DNA from: Hyphomicrobium sp.
Lineage (GTDB): Bacteria; Pseudomonadota; Alphaproteobacteria; Rhizobiales; Hyphomicrobiaceae
Assembly: GCA_030148725.1 (NCBI GenBank)
Contig: JASBSU010000004.1
Location: 124,001-188,000, forward strand
Direction of reading: 5' to 3'
Length of the DNA: 64,000 nt
Made by a program: the position numbers and the translations under genes
Part shown: positions 16,984-25,359 of the stretch, piece by piece
Numbering within the stretch: position 1 is the stretch's first letter
Layout of the letters: each line of letters starts with the position of its first letter
Notes under the pieces: model-generated
The model's input: only the letters and a program-made list of their open reading frames with translations
Databases searched by the model: none
What the model was told of the DNA's origin: nothing

Positions 16984-19290
16984 ATGGACAAGATCAATCA
17001 ACGCATCGCCACGGAGCTTGGGGTCGCAGAGCGGCAGGTCGCCTCTGCGGTCGAGCTGCTCGGGGAAGGTGCGACCGTTCCGTTCATCGCGCGCTATCGT
17101 AAGGAGAAGACCGGCGGGCTCGACGATACGCAGCTGCGCAAGCTTGAGGAGCGGCTGTCCTATCTGCGCGAGCTTGAGGATCGGCGGAGCAGCGTCCGCA
17201 AGACCATCGAGGGGCTCGGCAAGCTGACGCCGGAGCTGGCGCGCGCCATCGACGGCGCGGCTACCAAAATCGAGCTGGAGGACATCTACGCCCCGTTCAA
17301 GCCGAAGCGGCGGACCAAGGCGCAGATTGCGCGCGAGGCTGGGCTCGAGCAGCTCAGCGAGGCATTGCTGAAAAACCCGCAGCTCGATCCGGCGACGGAA
17401 GCTGCCAAGTACATCGATGCAGAGAAAGGCGTCGCGGACGCAAAGGCGGCTCTCGATGGCGCGCGTCACATTCTCATCGAGCAGATCGCGGAAACGCCGG
17501 CGCTGGTCGGGAATCTTCGCGAATGGTTGTGGGCGGAGGGCGAGCTGAAGTCGGCGGTGCGCAAGGGCAAGAGCGAAGAGGGCGCGAAGTTCGCCGACTA
17601 TTTCGAGTTCGGCCAACGCATCAAGGATATGCCATCGCATCGTGCGCTCGCGATGTTGCGCGGCCTCAATGAAGGCGTGCTGGAGCTCGATCTCGATGTC
17701 GCGCACGAGAAGGGCAAGCCGCATCCCGCCGAGGGACGAATTCGAACCGCGGTCGGAATCCTCGATCGCGGGCGCCCTGCCGATGCGTGGCTCGGCGAAA
17801 CGGTTCACAAAGCCTGGGCGGACAAGCTTTCCGGGTCGCTGCAGACCGGCCTCCTGGCGCGACTGAAGGAACGCGCCGACGCGGAAGCGACTTCCGTGTT
17901 CTCACGTAATCTCAAAGATCTGCTGCTCGCCGCTCCGGCCGGCCCGCGGACGACCATGGGCCTCGATCCCGGCATCCGCACCGGTGTCAAAGTGGCCGTC
18001 GTCGACGCCACGGGCAAACTGCTGGCCACGACGACCATCTATCCGCACGAGCCGCGGCGTGACTGGAACGGATCGCTGGCAACGCTCGCTGCGCTGTGCA
18101 AGCAGCACAAGGTCGATATCGTCAGTGTGGGCAACGGCACGGGTGGGCGCGAGACCGACAAACTGGTCGCCGAGCTGATGTCGAAAATGCCGGACCTGAA
18201 TCTGACGAAGGCGATGGTGTCGGAGGCCGGCGCGTCGGTCTATTCGGCTTCCGAACTTGCGGCGAAAGAGTTCCCCGATCTCGATGTCAGTCTGCGCGGT
18301 GCGGTCTCGATTGCGCGGCGCCTGCAGGATCCGCTGGCCGAACTCGTCAAGATCGAGCCGAAGGCTATCGGTGTCGGCCAGTACCAGCACGACGTCGACC
18401 AGAGCGGACTTGCACGGTCGCTCGACGCGGTGGTGGAGGATTGCGTCAACTCGGTGGGCGTGGACGTCAACATGGCGTCGGCGCCGCTGCTGTCGCGCGT
18501 GTCGGGTCTCAACCAGACGCTGGCGTCAAATATCGTGGCGTTTCGCGACGAGAACGGTGCCTTCAAGTCGCGCGCGGCGCTGAAGAAGGTGCCGCGGCTC
18601 GGTGCAAAGGCATTCGAACAGGCCGCGGGGTTCCTGCGCATCATGAACGGCAGCAATCCGCTCGATGCCTCGGCGGTGCATCCGGAAGCGTACGTCGTCG
18701 TCGAGAAGATCGCGGATGCGACCAAGCGCCCGCTCAAGTCGATCATAGGCGACAAGGCGTTTCTGAAGTCGCTGAAGCCGGCGCAATTCGCCGATGAGGC
18801 ATTCGGTGTTCCGACCGTCACGGACATTCTGGCGGAGCTCGAGAAGCCGGGCCGCGATCCGCGACCGGAATTCAAGACGGCGACGTTCCAGGAGGGCGTC
18901 GACAGCATCACCGACCTCAAACCCGGCATGCAGCTGGAAGGCGTTGTCACCAACGTTGCCGCGTTTGGCGCGTTCGTCGACGTCGGCGTGCATCAGGACG
19001 GGCTCGTGCACATCTCCGAGCTGGCCGACCGGTTCGTGAAAGATCCGCACGAGATCGTCAAAGCGGGTGACGTGGTGAAGGTGCGCGTCAAGGAGGTCGA
19101 TGTGCCGCGTAAGCGTATCGCGCTGACGATGAAGTCGGGCGCGATCGACACGGTGGGTTCTGGGGGTCGGCCGGCAACGGCATCACCGGCGCCGCGAGGC
19201 GGTGCACAGGTGCCTCGCCCGGGTTCGCAGGCGCCGGCTGAGAGCGCACTCGCCGCCGCGCTGCGACGTGCTCAGGAAAAGGGGAATTGA
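16984..19290 (+). CDS. tex: RNA-binding transcriptional accessory protein Tex
   Basis: Cytoplasmic nucleic-acid-binding protein of the Tex/Spt6 family, implicated in transcription and RNA metabolism. The 768-aa chain has the expected domain order. The N-terminal helical Tex region (ATVPFIARYRKEKTGGLDD near residue 30) is followed by a YqgF/RuvC-like domain (GLDPGIRTGVKVAVVDATGK near 323), helix-hairpin-helix repeats (VNMASAPLLSRVSGLNQTLA through FEQAAGFLRI, ~490-560) and an S1 RNA-binding domain (MQLEGVVTNVAAFGAFVDVG near 645). A Gly/Pro/Ala-rich tail ends the protein. AAGGAG is placed 8 nt before the ATG. It is a single gene on the plus strand. Confidence 0.96.
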   Translation: MDKINQRIATELGVAERQVASAVELLGEGATVPFIARYRKEKTGGLDDTQLRKLEERLSYLRELEDRRSSVRKTIEGLGKLTPELARAIDGAATKIELEDIYAPFKPKRRTKAQIAREAGLEQLSEALLKNPQLDPATEAAKYIDAEKGVADAKAALDGARHILIEQIAETPALVGNLREWLWAEGELKSAVRKGKSEEGAKFADYFEFGQRIKDMPSHRALAMLRGLNEGVLELDLDVAHEKGKPHPAEGRIRTAVGILDRGRPADAWLGETVHKAWADKLSGSLQTGLLARLKERADAEATSVFSRNLKDLLLAAPAGPRTTMGLDPGIRTGVKVAVVDATGKLLATTTIYPHEPRRDWNGSLATLAALCKQHKVDIVSVGNGTGGRETDKLVAELMSKMPDLNLTKAMVSEAGASVYSASELAAKEFPDLDVSLRGAVSIARRLQDPLAELVKIEPKAIGVGQYQHDVDQSGLARSLDAVVEDCVNSVGVDVNMASAPLLSRVSGLNQTLASNIVAFRDENGAFKSRAALKKVPRLGAKAFEQAAGFLRIMNGSNPLDASAVHPEAYVVVEKIADATKRPLKSIIGDKAFLKSLKPAQFADEAFGVPTVTDILAELEKPGRDPRPEFKTATFQEGVDSITDLKPGMQLEGVVTNVAAFGAFVDVGVHQDGLVHISELADRFVKDPHEIVKAGDVVKVRVKEVDVPRKRIALTMKSGAIDTVGSGGRPATASPAPRGGAQVPRPGSQAPAESALAAALRRAQEKGN

Positions 19291-19661
19291 GGTCTGAGCC
19301 GGCGGCGGTCGATCCGCCCGGCGCCAACTGGGTGGCTCAAGGCGCCCTTGCGTCCGTGGGCCGTGCCCTCAGGCTGGCATCGCGACTTTCGGTGTTGCTC
19401 ACAGGCAGTGCGCGGCCTCCAGCTTGATAAGCATGCCTGTTGCTGCGTCTCGACATCTGGACCCGCCGATGGCATTGCGGAAGCGGCTACACGGATCGCC
19501 CGAAGGCCTCGAAGACATTCTTTGACGCTGTGTGGCGGCCCTGGTACCGCGCTATGCCTTTTTGAACGTTGGGATTGCCCGCCGAAGCGATCTCGAAACA
19601 GTTCGGCGTTAGGGATCACGAGCCAAACCGGCTATCGTTACGTCTCCCCTTCGGCATCCTA
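19291..19661. other. 371-bp stretch without a convincing gene
   Basis: Both strands carry ORFs here (19348-19860 plus, 19272-19619 minus), but neither has a recognisable protein, a good ribosome site or natural composition. The right end becomes AT-rich (CCTATTATTTTTTGATG) at the 3' end of the minus-strand gene. It marks the transition from the tex region to the lower-GC accessory stretch. Confidence 0.5.
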
Positions 19662-20951
19662 TTATTTTTTGATGTCTAACCGGCTCTCCGAACGAAAGAC
19701 AAGGGTGAAGAAATATTTAAGATTTTTGGACGGCGCAGCCGCGACCTCCGGAAATGGCTTAGGAAACGGAGCCGCACTGCCGACAATCTTCAACGCAATT
19801 TCGTCGAGTTGCGGGTTTCCAGAACTGGTCTCTATGGCGCGTCGCGCCACGTTGCCTTGATCATCGAGCAGAAGTAGCACTCGCGCTCGGCCAGCGGCAG
19901 GGGCAATAGTCGACTGCATGTTGCGATTGACCAGCTGCGTGATGGCTCGGGCGTAAACATCTCCCGCGTCCCGCGTCTCCGACAGATCTATCCGTTCGGA
20001 CACCACGACCGGGTCAATGCCTTCATTCGCTGAAAATGTAGGAAACGGCTTCGATCTCTCCACGGCGTCAAGCACTACACGATCCGTGCCAGTAGGCCCA
20101 TCAATTTGGCGCACGCTGATGTCTACCAATTCACCGTTTGGTGCAATTGTCAGGTTTAGATAAACTATCCCGCTCTTTACGACCACGTTTGAGAGTATCC
20201 TCGCCACGGCACTACCTGCGTACGTACGGCGGTGCTCAAGACTCCCTCGCGGCCGATTCTTTATTCCAGCGATTGCCGCCCAGTCGAAGGTCCACACTAC
20301 CGACTTCCATAACTCGTAATGGGACGGTGGCAGCTTAAACGGTGCACATTCTCTGACAGCGCGTACTGATGCTTCAGCAGCAAGCAAATAGACGCCATTG
20401 TCTTGTTCGTTCACCAAACTGACATCGCCATTCAGTTCGCCATCGGGATTGAGTCTGAATTTTACGTGCACTGATGGAAGATCACTTCCGCCGGTTTCCG
20501 GAACACGTGCGCACAGTTTCAACTGCCTGCTAATGGCATTCAACACATCGTCGATTCCCTGAACCGTCTGTGTCTCGCGCTTGGCCGCGAGCAGAGCTGC
20601 GACCTGGTCCGGGTCGAACTTTTTTGCCGCCTTAGGTTGATCCCTTGCGTCCTCGCGGACGAGCTTAACGGTCTTGTAGCCCACCCGCGACAAACCCAAG
20701 ACCAGTGATTTTACCGTCGCATCCGGCGTTTTGGAATCGCGAACCTTGACGTAGATCGTTTGATCCAAATCTGAACCTAGCCCGAGTATGAACTTGGGGA
20801 CATCGGCGACTGCCAGTACTTGCGTCGCGACCAACGCCTCCTTGTCTGACACGATGATAATGCTGAGGCCATCACCGGCAGCCTCAGCGCCGACAATACA
20901 AATTGCAAACCACCCGCACCAGGCTGCAGCAAAGTCTCTCATATAATTCAT
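19662..20951 (-). CDS. secreted protein: ExbD/TolR-like domain plus TolA/TonB C-terminal-like repeats
   Basis: A 429-aa exported protein of unknown role. After a signal-like N-terminus (AAWCGWFAICIVGAEAAG), residues ~28-110 resemble the periplasmic domain of ExbD/TolR: LSIIIVSDKEAL, then DQTIYVKVRDSKTPDATVK, then a terminal VKLVRE strand. Three segments with the TolA/TonB C-terminal pattern follow: ~140-215 (VHVKFRLNPDGELNGDVSLV, AVRECAPFKLP), ~245-310 (VYLNLTIAPNGELVDISV, AVERSKPFPTF) and ~335-410 (ARVLLLLDDQGNVARRAIE, KIVGSAAPFPKPF). There is no TonB proline-rich linker or ExbD transmembrane helix. Base composition is visibly lower in GC than its neighbours. It might be a soluble mimic or partner of a Tol/Ton system. 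That role is inference. Confidence 0.65.
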   Translation of the reverse strand: MNYMRDFAAAWCGWFAICIVGAEAAGDGLSIIIVSDKEALVATQVLAVADVPKFILGLGSDLDQTIYVKVRDSKTPDATVKSLVLGLSRVGYKTVKLVREDARDQPKAAKKFDPDQVAALLAAKRETQTVQGIDDVLNAISRQLKLCARVPETGGSDLPSVHVKFRLNPDGELNGDVSLVNEQDNGVYLLAAEASVRAVRECAPFKLPPSHYELWKSVVWTFDWAAIAGIKNRPRGSLEHRRTYAGSAVARILSNVVVKSGIVYLNLTIAPNGELVDISVRQIDGPTGTDRVVLDAVERSKPFPTFSANEGIDPVVVSERIDLSETRDAGDVYARAITQLVNRNMQSTIAPAAGRARVLLLLDDQGNVARRAIETSSGNPQLDEIALKIVGSAAPFPKPFPEVAAAPSKNLKYFFTLVFRSESRLDIKK

Positions 20952-21086
20952 GCGGCGAAAATCTCACGGCTTCCTGGGCGACAAAGTTGGATCACTAAGG
21001 CGGGCACCTAATTCCTGCTTAGCACTCACCCAGCGAGGCATTGGGCTTCTCAACACGTCTGTGAACATTGTCGAAAAGCGTTTCCA

Positions 21087-21557
21087 CTATCCGCGTGTAA
21101 CTCGCGGTCCCACAAATTGGATAATCTCATCGGCCGAGATGGCGTCGGGCGGCGCTGTCTGGCCCGGCGCCAGTGTCAAGACGCGGATATATGTGTCCTC
21201 ACCCGGCTTGATGATCGGCGTGACCGTGGCCGGCGAGTAAGTCGTTGAGGCGGTGTTTCCGTAGAATGTCGTATTAGCGTGTCCTGGGTTTACGAATGCC
21301 CCTTCCCTGGTCGCATCTTGCGCGCTGACGATCCTGAAGTGTGTCCCACCGTTGGCCTTGGTGGTCTCTGCCGCCTTCAGCATCGTGTAGTCTTGGACTT
21401 GGGTTCGTCCGGTGTAGCCGTTGCCGCGAGAGACGATGCGATAGGTGTCAGCCGTCATTTGCTGAGCCGCAACGCCACCCGAGAAGCCCATTTCCTGATA
21501 GGGGGTGGAGCACGCTGCAAGGGCGAGAACAGCTAGGCAATAGATTGTTGGGCGCAT
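21087..21557 (-). CDS. CC0125/CC1285-family lipoprotein
   Basis: A 156-aa predicted lipoprotein. MRPTIYCLAVLALAAC is a short signal peptide ending in a lipobox with Cys16. The mature part (YQEMGFSGGVAAQQMTADTYRIVSRGNGYTGR) matches the alphaproteobacterial CC0125/CC1285 family as I recall it, including the GNGYT and LLKAAETT-like (MLKAAETT) blocks. Function is unknown; it is presumed envelope-anchored. The ATG at 21557 is required to place the signal peptide first, whereas the ORF-track start at 21641 adds 28 residues. It sits upstream of the ExbD/TonB-like gene on the same strand, separated by 135 bp. Confidence 0.82.
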   Translation of the reverse strand: MRPTIYCLAVLALAACSTPYQEMGFSGGVAAQQMTADTYRIVSRGNGYTGRTQVQDYTMLKAAETTKANGGTHFRIVSAQDATREGAFVNPGHANTTFYGNTASTTYSPATVTPIIKPGEDTYIRVLTLAPGQTAPPDAISADEIIQFVGPRVTRG

Positions 21558-21873
21558 GGAAAATTCCCGAATTGAATATTGCCATCGTAGCTCCCTGGCC
21601 GCTGTGCTGAAATAGCGGTGAAGGCACAGTCCAGAAAACACTTAGGATAAAGCTGGCCGAGATTCAGGTTCGTCCACCTTGAAGGATCTCACGAAGCATC
21701 TTTTCAAACTGCACCTTGGATTCCGTCAGGTCGGTGTGCGTCATGCGATGGTGCTCCAGGCTCTGTCGAATCGTCGGCGCTGAATTTAACGCCCGCACCT
21801 TGAGCCCCTTGCGTCAATGGTGCAGAGCATCCCGTCCTGCTTTTCAACGGCGAAGCGCGTTCACCGAACCGCT
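21558..21873. other. 316-bp stretch without a convincing gene
   Basis: Presumably holds the promoter of the CC0125-type lipoprotein gene (minus strand) and the 3' flank of the small ORF at 21874. Overlapping ORFs exist on both strands, but none has family features. No terminator or clear promoter box was found. Confidence 0.5.
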
Positions 21874-22110
21874 CTAAGCGATGCTCTTCCGCTCGGCTTT
21901 CGTCATAGGCGTTTGCAGCGCCCACTCGACACCGTTACCGAACGCGTGGCTTGCGACTTCAGCGATGGCTTGCTGGATCAGCTTCGGCAACTCCCGCCGC
22001 AAGGCTGCGTTGAAGATATCCATTGCGGTATCTTCACAGGCGCCCTGGGCATTGAAAAACGCGTCTCCGATGTCAGGACGCCGCGCAACAGTCTTAGACT
22101 TTCTCGTCAT
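21874..22110 (-). CDS. hypothetical small protein (78 aa)
   Basis: Not recognised. The 78-aa product (MTRKSKTVARRPDIGDAFFNAQGACED...) has a basic N-terminus and an amphipathic helical middle (DIFNAALRRELPKLIQQAIAEVASHAF), with balanced composition unlike a shadow ORF. A GGGGGG element lies 5 nt before the ATG. It follows another small ORF by 38 bp on the same strand, so the two may be co-transcribed. The setting beside tRNA-Gln suggests accessory DNA, but no integrase or phage gene is present to confirm this. Confidence 0.5.
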   Translation of the reverse strand: MTRKSKTVARRPDIGDAFFNAQGACEDTAMDIFNAALRRELPKLIQQAIAEVASHAFGNGVEWALQTPMTKAERKSIA

Positions 22111-22148
22111 CAGACCCCCCGTTTCCCGTCGCGTTCCGGTTTATGCGC

Positions 22149-22379
22149 TCATTCACCCGGCACTCGCCCTAGCTTTTTCGCGAGGAATTGCGCCCCCAAT
22201 TCCAGTATATCGGTTTCGTCGTAATCCCCTGACCCTTGGGGAAAAACGTATTGCGTCAGCAGGCTCGGCGGAGCCTCAAAGAACCACATCCTTGCAGACG
22301 TCGGGTAGTGCTCAGCCATATGCCGGTCGACGATAATGAATTCTTCGAGCGCCGGGCGGCGCGTAGCGATTTTGTTCAT
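22149..22379 (-). CDS. hypothetical small protein (76 aa)
   Basis: Not recognised. The sequence (MNKIATRRPALEEFIIVDRHMAEHYPTSARMWFFEAPPS...) is rich in aromatic and acidic residues and ends ILELGAQFLAKKLGRVPGE. No signal peptide or membrane helix is seen. A good GGAGG ribosome site sits about 9 nt before the ATG, which is the main reason for calling it real. It is upstream of, and co-directional with, the 78-aa ORF. Confidence 0.5.
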   Translation of the reverse strand: MNKIATRRPALEEFIIVDRHMAEHYPTSARMWFFEAPPSLLTQYVFPQGSGDYDETDILELGAQFLAKKLGRVPGE

Positions 22380-22911
22380 GGTGATCGGCCTCCGGTGTCA
22401 GTCACCGAGAGTTGTCTGAATCGGAAAGACCAGCCGAGAGACTTCCACGTACGTGAGCGAACGGTCAGAGCCGGCCGAGCCCCGCACGCAACCGGCGCAT
22501 CACCACGTCAACGGGTGAGAAGCCATCACCGAGCGGCAACCGCGACGTCTCCAATCCCATTGATGGCCCCGCTGGGGGAGCTTTCTCCCTGCATTGTGTA
22601 CTCGGCTTCATTGGCACCGGCAGAAAGCACGGCAGCGCGAGCGCGTAGACGTTGGCCGCCCGCACCGTGCCAAGGTAGCGCTCGACGCCGCCATGCCACG
22701 GGCTCATACGTTCGATCAGACGGCGGCAGATGCGGCGCGTGATGGCAGCTTGGCCGCCTCGAGCCGGCGCAGGGAAAACGGTGAGGTGCTTCGCGCTTCA
22801 GAACAACTGACCGGCGTGTGCTAGCAACGTGTACTAGCAGCGCCTTTTATGGCGCCGTAAGCCACTGATTATGGCGCCGTAAGCCACTGATTTTATTGAT
22901 GATTGTTGACT
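22380..22911. other. 532-bp non-coding or decayed stretch next to tRNA-Gln
   Basis: No ORF here convinces. An 80-aa minus ORF (22465-22707) lacks a ribosome site and any family signature. The right end carries back-to-back tandem duplications (see the repeat at 22816). I see no integrase, transposase remnant or copy of the tRNA 3' end that would define an att site. Confidence 0.5.
22816..22890. repeat. two adjacent tandem duplications (13 bp x2, 22 bp x2)
   Basis: An imperfect 13-mer duplication GTGTGCTAGCAAC / GTGTACTAGCAGC (22816-22841) is followed almost directly by a perfect 22-bp tandem duplication beginning TTATGGCGCCGTAAGCC (22847-22868 and 22869-22890). The block ends 21 bp from the tRNA-Gln 3' end, on its downstream side. 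Confidence 0.9.
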
Positions 22912-22985
22912 TGGCTGGGGGACTAGGATTCGAACCTAGACAGGCAGAGTCAGAGTCTGCAGTCCTACCATTAGACGATCCCCCA
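22912..22985 (-). tRNA. tRNA-Gln (anticodon CTG)
   Basis: The reverse complement folds as a complete 74-nt tRNA with encoded CCA. It has acceptor stem TGGGGGA / TCCCCCA with discriminator G, D-arm region with TAATGGTAGGA, anticodon stem GCAGA / TCTGC with loop CTCTGAC (anticodon CTG at 22951-22953), and T arm CTAGG TTCGAAT CCTAG. This reads glutamine CAG codons. There is no intron. A plausible promoter lies about 40 bp upstream. Confidence 0.97.
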
Positions 22986-23026
22986 ATGCCGGGATCAACG
23001 ATGGGCTCGCCCACCGGAGGGGCGCC

Positions 23027-23054
23027 ATATAACAGGTGCCCCGAGCCGCCGCAA
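23027..23054 (-). promoter_or_regulatory. candidate promoter for tRNA-Gln
   Basis: On the minus strand TTGCGG is followed after 16 bp by TTATAT, preceded by TG (extended -10). This would place the transcription start roughly 35 nt before the tRNA. The -35 match is only partial. Confidence 0.4.
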
Positions 23055-23169
23055 CCCGTCACACTGCTGGTGCATGCGGCGTAGACGCCGATTTCGTTGC
23101 CAGCGGCCTGCGCGGTCCTGGCCGATGGCGCGTCGGGCCAAGCGAGCATGCACAACCCTGCCGGCCGCT

Positions 23170-23979
23170 TCACGGGGCCGAGGTGGGTGCCGCCGGTGGT
23201 GCCACCCCGAGCAACTCGGGGCGGTACTCGAAATGCATGGTGTCGTAATGATACCAGCGGCCGCCCCAGATGAAGCCGTGGCGCTCGAAGATGCGCACGA
23301 TGTCCATCGGGATTTCATTCTTGAACGTCACCGGCGCGTCTTTGCCCGACATCGCGTCCCGCCAGTAGTGGGCGTGCTTCAGAGCAATGTCGATGGCGAT
23401 GCCGTGTCCGTGCGCCGAGACGCGATCGGTTCCCGCTATGACGCGGCAGTTATAGGTGCCGGCGGAGGGCACGAGAAACACATCGAACGACGATGGCAGC
23501 GCGTCGAGGTCGCGGCTGACGGCGGCGAGCGCGGCAGCTGCGCCGTTGCGACGGTTGAACGGCAGTCGCTGCTTGCCGCGTCTGGGCAGCCAGTCGACGC
23601 GGACGAGGTTTTTCTCCACCTCGCCCTTGCGACAGTTGCCGTAGAGTTTGTCGAAGAAGGGTGCGTTGCGCGCACGTCCGGGGTCGATGTCGACCGCTGG
23701 TGGCGTGGCGTCGGCACCGGCCGGATAGGGGATGGCGAAGGTGTCGGCAATGTCGGGAGTGGCGAGCCACTGCTCGAAGCTCTTGTCGCCCTTTCCGTCA
23801 TCGAGCGGCATTCGTGCTCCGTCGCGCCAGACGAGATCGTTGCCGTCTATGCGGTCGAGCGCCTCCGGATATGCCTTGAGGAGGCGGTTGCGGGCGGCTT
23901 CGTCGAGGGCCTTTGACAGGGCAGGAAGCGCCCCGAGTGCGCAAACAACCAAAGCCGCGGAAATCGCAGGGAGATGCAT
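23170..23979 (-). CDS. M15-family metallopeptidase-like protein (VanY/D-Ala-D-Ala carboxypeptidase fold), secreted
   Basis: A 269-aa protein with a signal peptide (MHLPAISAALVVCALGALPALSKA) and a C-terminal Zn-peptidase domain. The zinc motif SAHGHGIAIDI (pattern SxHxxGxAxD, near residue 188) and the second site HYDTMHFEYRPEL (near 246) are those of M15 peptidases, which cut peptidoglycan stem peptides in the periplasm. An N-terminal region with two cysteines (NCRKG and YNCRV) may form a disulfide. The true substrate is unproven. It is divergent from ppx across 179 bp and unrelated in function to the tRNA upstream of its stop. Confidence 0.85.
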   Translation of the reverse strand: MHLPAISAALVVCALGALPALSKALDEAARNRLLKAYPEALDRIDGNDLVWRDGARMPLDDGKGDKSFEQWLATPDIADTFAIPYPAGADATPPAVDIDPGRARNAPFFDKLYGNCRKGEVEKNLVRVDWLPRRGKQRLPFNRRNGAAAALAAVSRDLDALPSSFDVFLVPSAGTYNCRVIAGTDRVSAHGHGIAIDIALKHAHYWRDAMSGKDAPVTFKNEIPMDIVRIFERHGFIWGGRWYHYDTMHFEYRPELLGVAPPAAPTSAP

Positions 23980-24158
23980 CGATTAAGTCTATTTCAGCTA
24001 CGGTCTCAGGAGGATAGCAGGTTGTGGCGCGTAGCGCTTTACGCATCGCCGATTGCTGCTAGACTGGTTGCAAGTGTCGTCCAGAAAGACGCCTGTTGAT
24101 TGGGCCGACCCGCAAATGATTGCGGAGGCCATATGCCAGGCGCTGGAGAATTTGAACT

Positions 24159-25349
24159 GTGCAGGGCTATCCCGACGAGGGCGGCGCCAGAGATGCGCCC
24201 GCGGCCACGAACGGTAGCGGCGGTTTTCCCGTCGCGGTCACCGCGCATCCATCCGCCGAGGGGCAGGACAGCGCGGGCGCAGCTTTCAACGCAAAGCGTA
24301 CCGACCGCGAGACGCGCTCCGATGCCGTCTATGGCGCGCTCGATCTCGGCACGAACAACTGCCGCCTGTTGCTCGCACGGCCATCGCGTCGTGGTTTTCG
24401 CGTGGTCGACGCGTTCTCGCGGATCATCCGTCTCGGGGAAGGCGTCAGTCAGAGTGGGCGGTTATCCGAGCCGGCGATGGTCAGGACGCTCGAAGCGCTG
24501 AAGGTTTGCGCCGGCAAGCTCGGGCGCGCGAAGGTGCGCCGCGCGCGACTGGTGGCAACGGAAGCCTGCCGGGTCGCGGAAAACGGGCCTGAATTTCTGG
24601 CGCGCGTGCATGACAAGCTGGGCCTCGATATCGAAATCCTGACGCCCGAGGTCGAGGCGCGGCTGGCGGTCTCCGGATCGGCGGCGCTGATCGATCCGAG
24701 CTGCGACTACGTGCTGGTGTTCGATATCGGCGGGGGATCGTCGGAGCTCATCCTTCTCGATCTCACGCGCCGGGCGCGTCAGCGGGATCGGCGCTTTGCC
24801 GGAAGGGTCGACGCGCAGCAGTGCATGGTCGCCTGGACCTCGCTGCCGATCGGTGTCGTCACGCTCGCCGAACGGTTCGGTGGCCGCAATGTCAGCGAAG
24901 TCGGCTTCGAGGACATGGTCGCCGAGACGCAGAGGCTGCTGGCGGACTTCGAGAAGCGGCACGGCGTTGCCGAGCGGCTGAAGGGGCGCCGCATGCATAT
25001 GCTGGGCACTTCGGGCACGGTGACGACCGTGGCCGGCATCCAGCTCGGTCTCAAAAGATATGACCGAAATCGCGTCGATGGCTGCTGGCTCAACGTCAAC
25101 GAAGTTCGCGACGTGACGGCGGACCTGCTGGGGCGCAGCTATGAGCAGCGGATCGCCGAGCCGTGCATCGGGCGCGACCGCGCGGATCTCGTCCTCGCCG
25201 GTTGCGCGATCTTAGAGGCGATCTTGCGCATGTGGCCGTGCGAACGGCTGCGGGTCGCCGATCGTGGATTGCGGGAAGGCATCCTCACGACGCTGATGCT
25301 GGAAGACGGCGTATTTGCGCCGGCCCGACGTCGTCGCCGCCCCGCTTGA
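24159..25349 (+). CDS. Ppx/GppA-family exopolyphosphatase / pppGpp phosphohydrolase
   Basis: Hydrolyses inorganic polyphosphate and/or pppGpp, linking phosphate storage and the stringent response. In the 396-aa product, the two ASKHA phosphate motifs are clear: GALDLGTNNCRLLLARP near residue 60 and FDIGGGSSELILL near 190, followed by TSLPIGVVTLAERFG and the glycine-rich GTSGTVTTVAGIQL near 285. It is a short form lacking the C-terminal HD domain of E. coli Ppx. The start is GTG with GGAG about 11 nt upstream. The first ~55 residues are low-complexity and a downstream start is possible. It is 10 bp upstream of rlmE, a pairing common in Hyphomicrobiales. Confidence 0.9.
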   Translation: MQGYPDEGGARDAPAATNGSGGFPVAVTAHPSAEGQDSAGAAFNAKRTDRETRSDAVYGALDLGTNNCRLLLARPSRRGFRVVDAFSRIIRLGEGVSQSGRLSEPAMVRTLEALKVCAGKLGRAKVRRARLVATEACRVAENGPEFLARVHDKLGLDIEILTPEVEARLAVSGSAALIDPSCDYVLVFDIGGGSSELILLDLTRRARQRDRRFAGRVDAQQCMVAWTSLPIGVVTLAERFGGRNVSEVGFEDMVAETQRLLADFEKRHGVAERLKGRRMHMLGTSGTVTTVAGIQLGLKRYDRNRVDGCWLNVNEVRDVTADLLGRSYEQRIAEPCIGRDRADLVLAGCAILEAILRMWPCERLRVADRGLREGILTTLMLEDGVFAPARRRRRPA

Positions 25350-25359
25350 GAGCATCGTC

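Noticed and set aside
19272-19860. 115-aa minus and 170-aa plus ORFs after tex
   Set aside because: Both overlap real genes and lack family features. The plus ORF runs antisense into the ExbD/TonB-like gene.
22465-22707. 80-aa minus-strand ORF beside tRNA-Gln
   Set aside because: No ribosome site, no family signature and Pro/Arg-rich composition typical of high-GC shadow ORFs.
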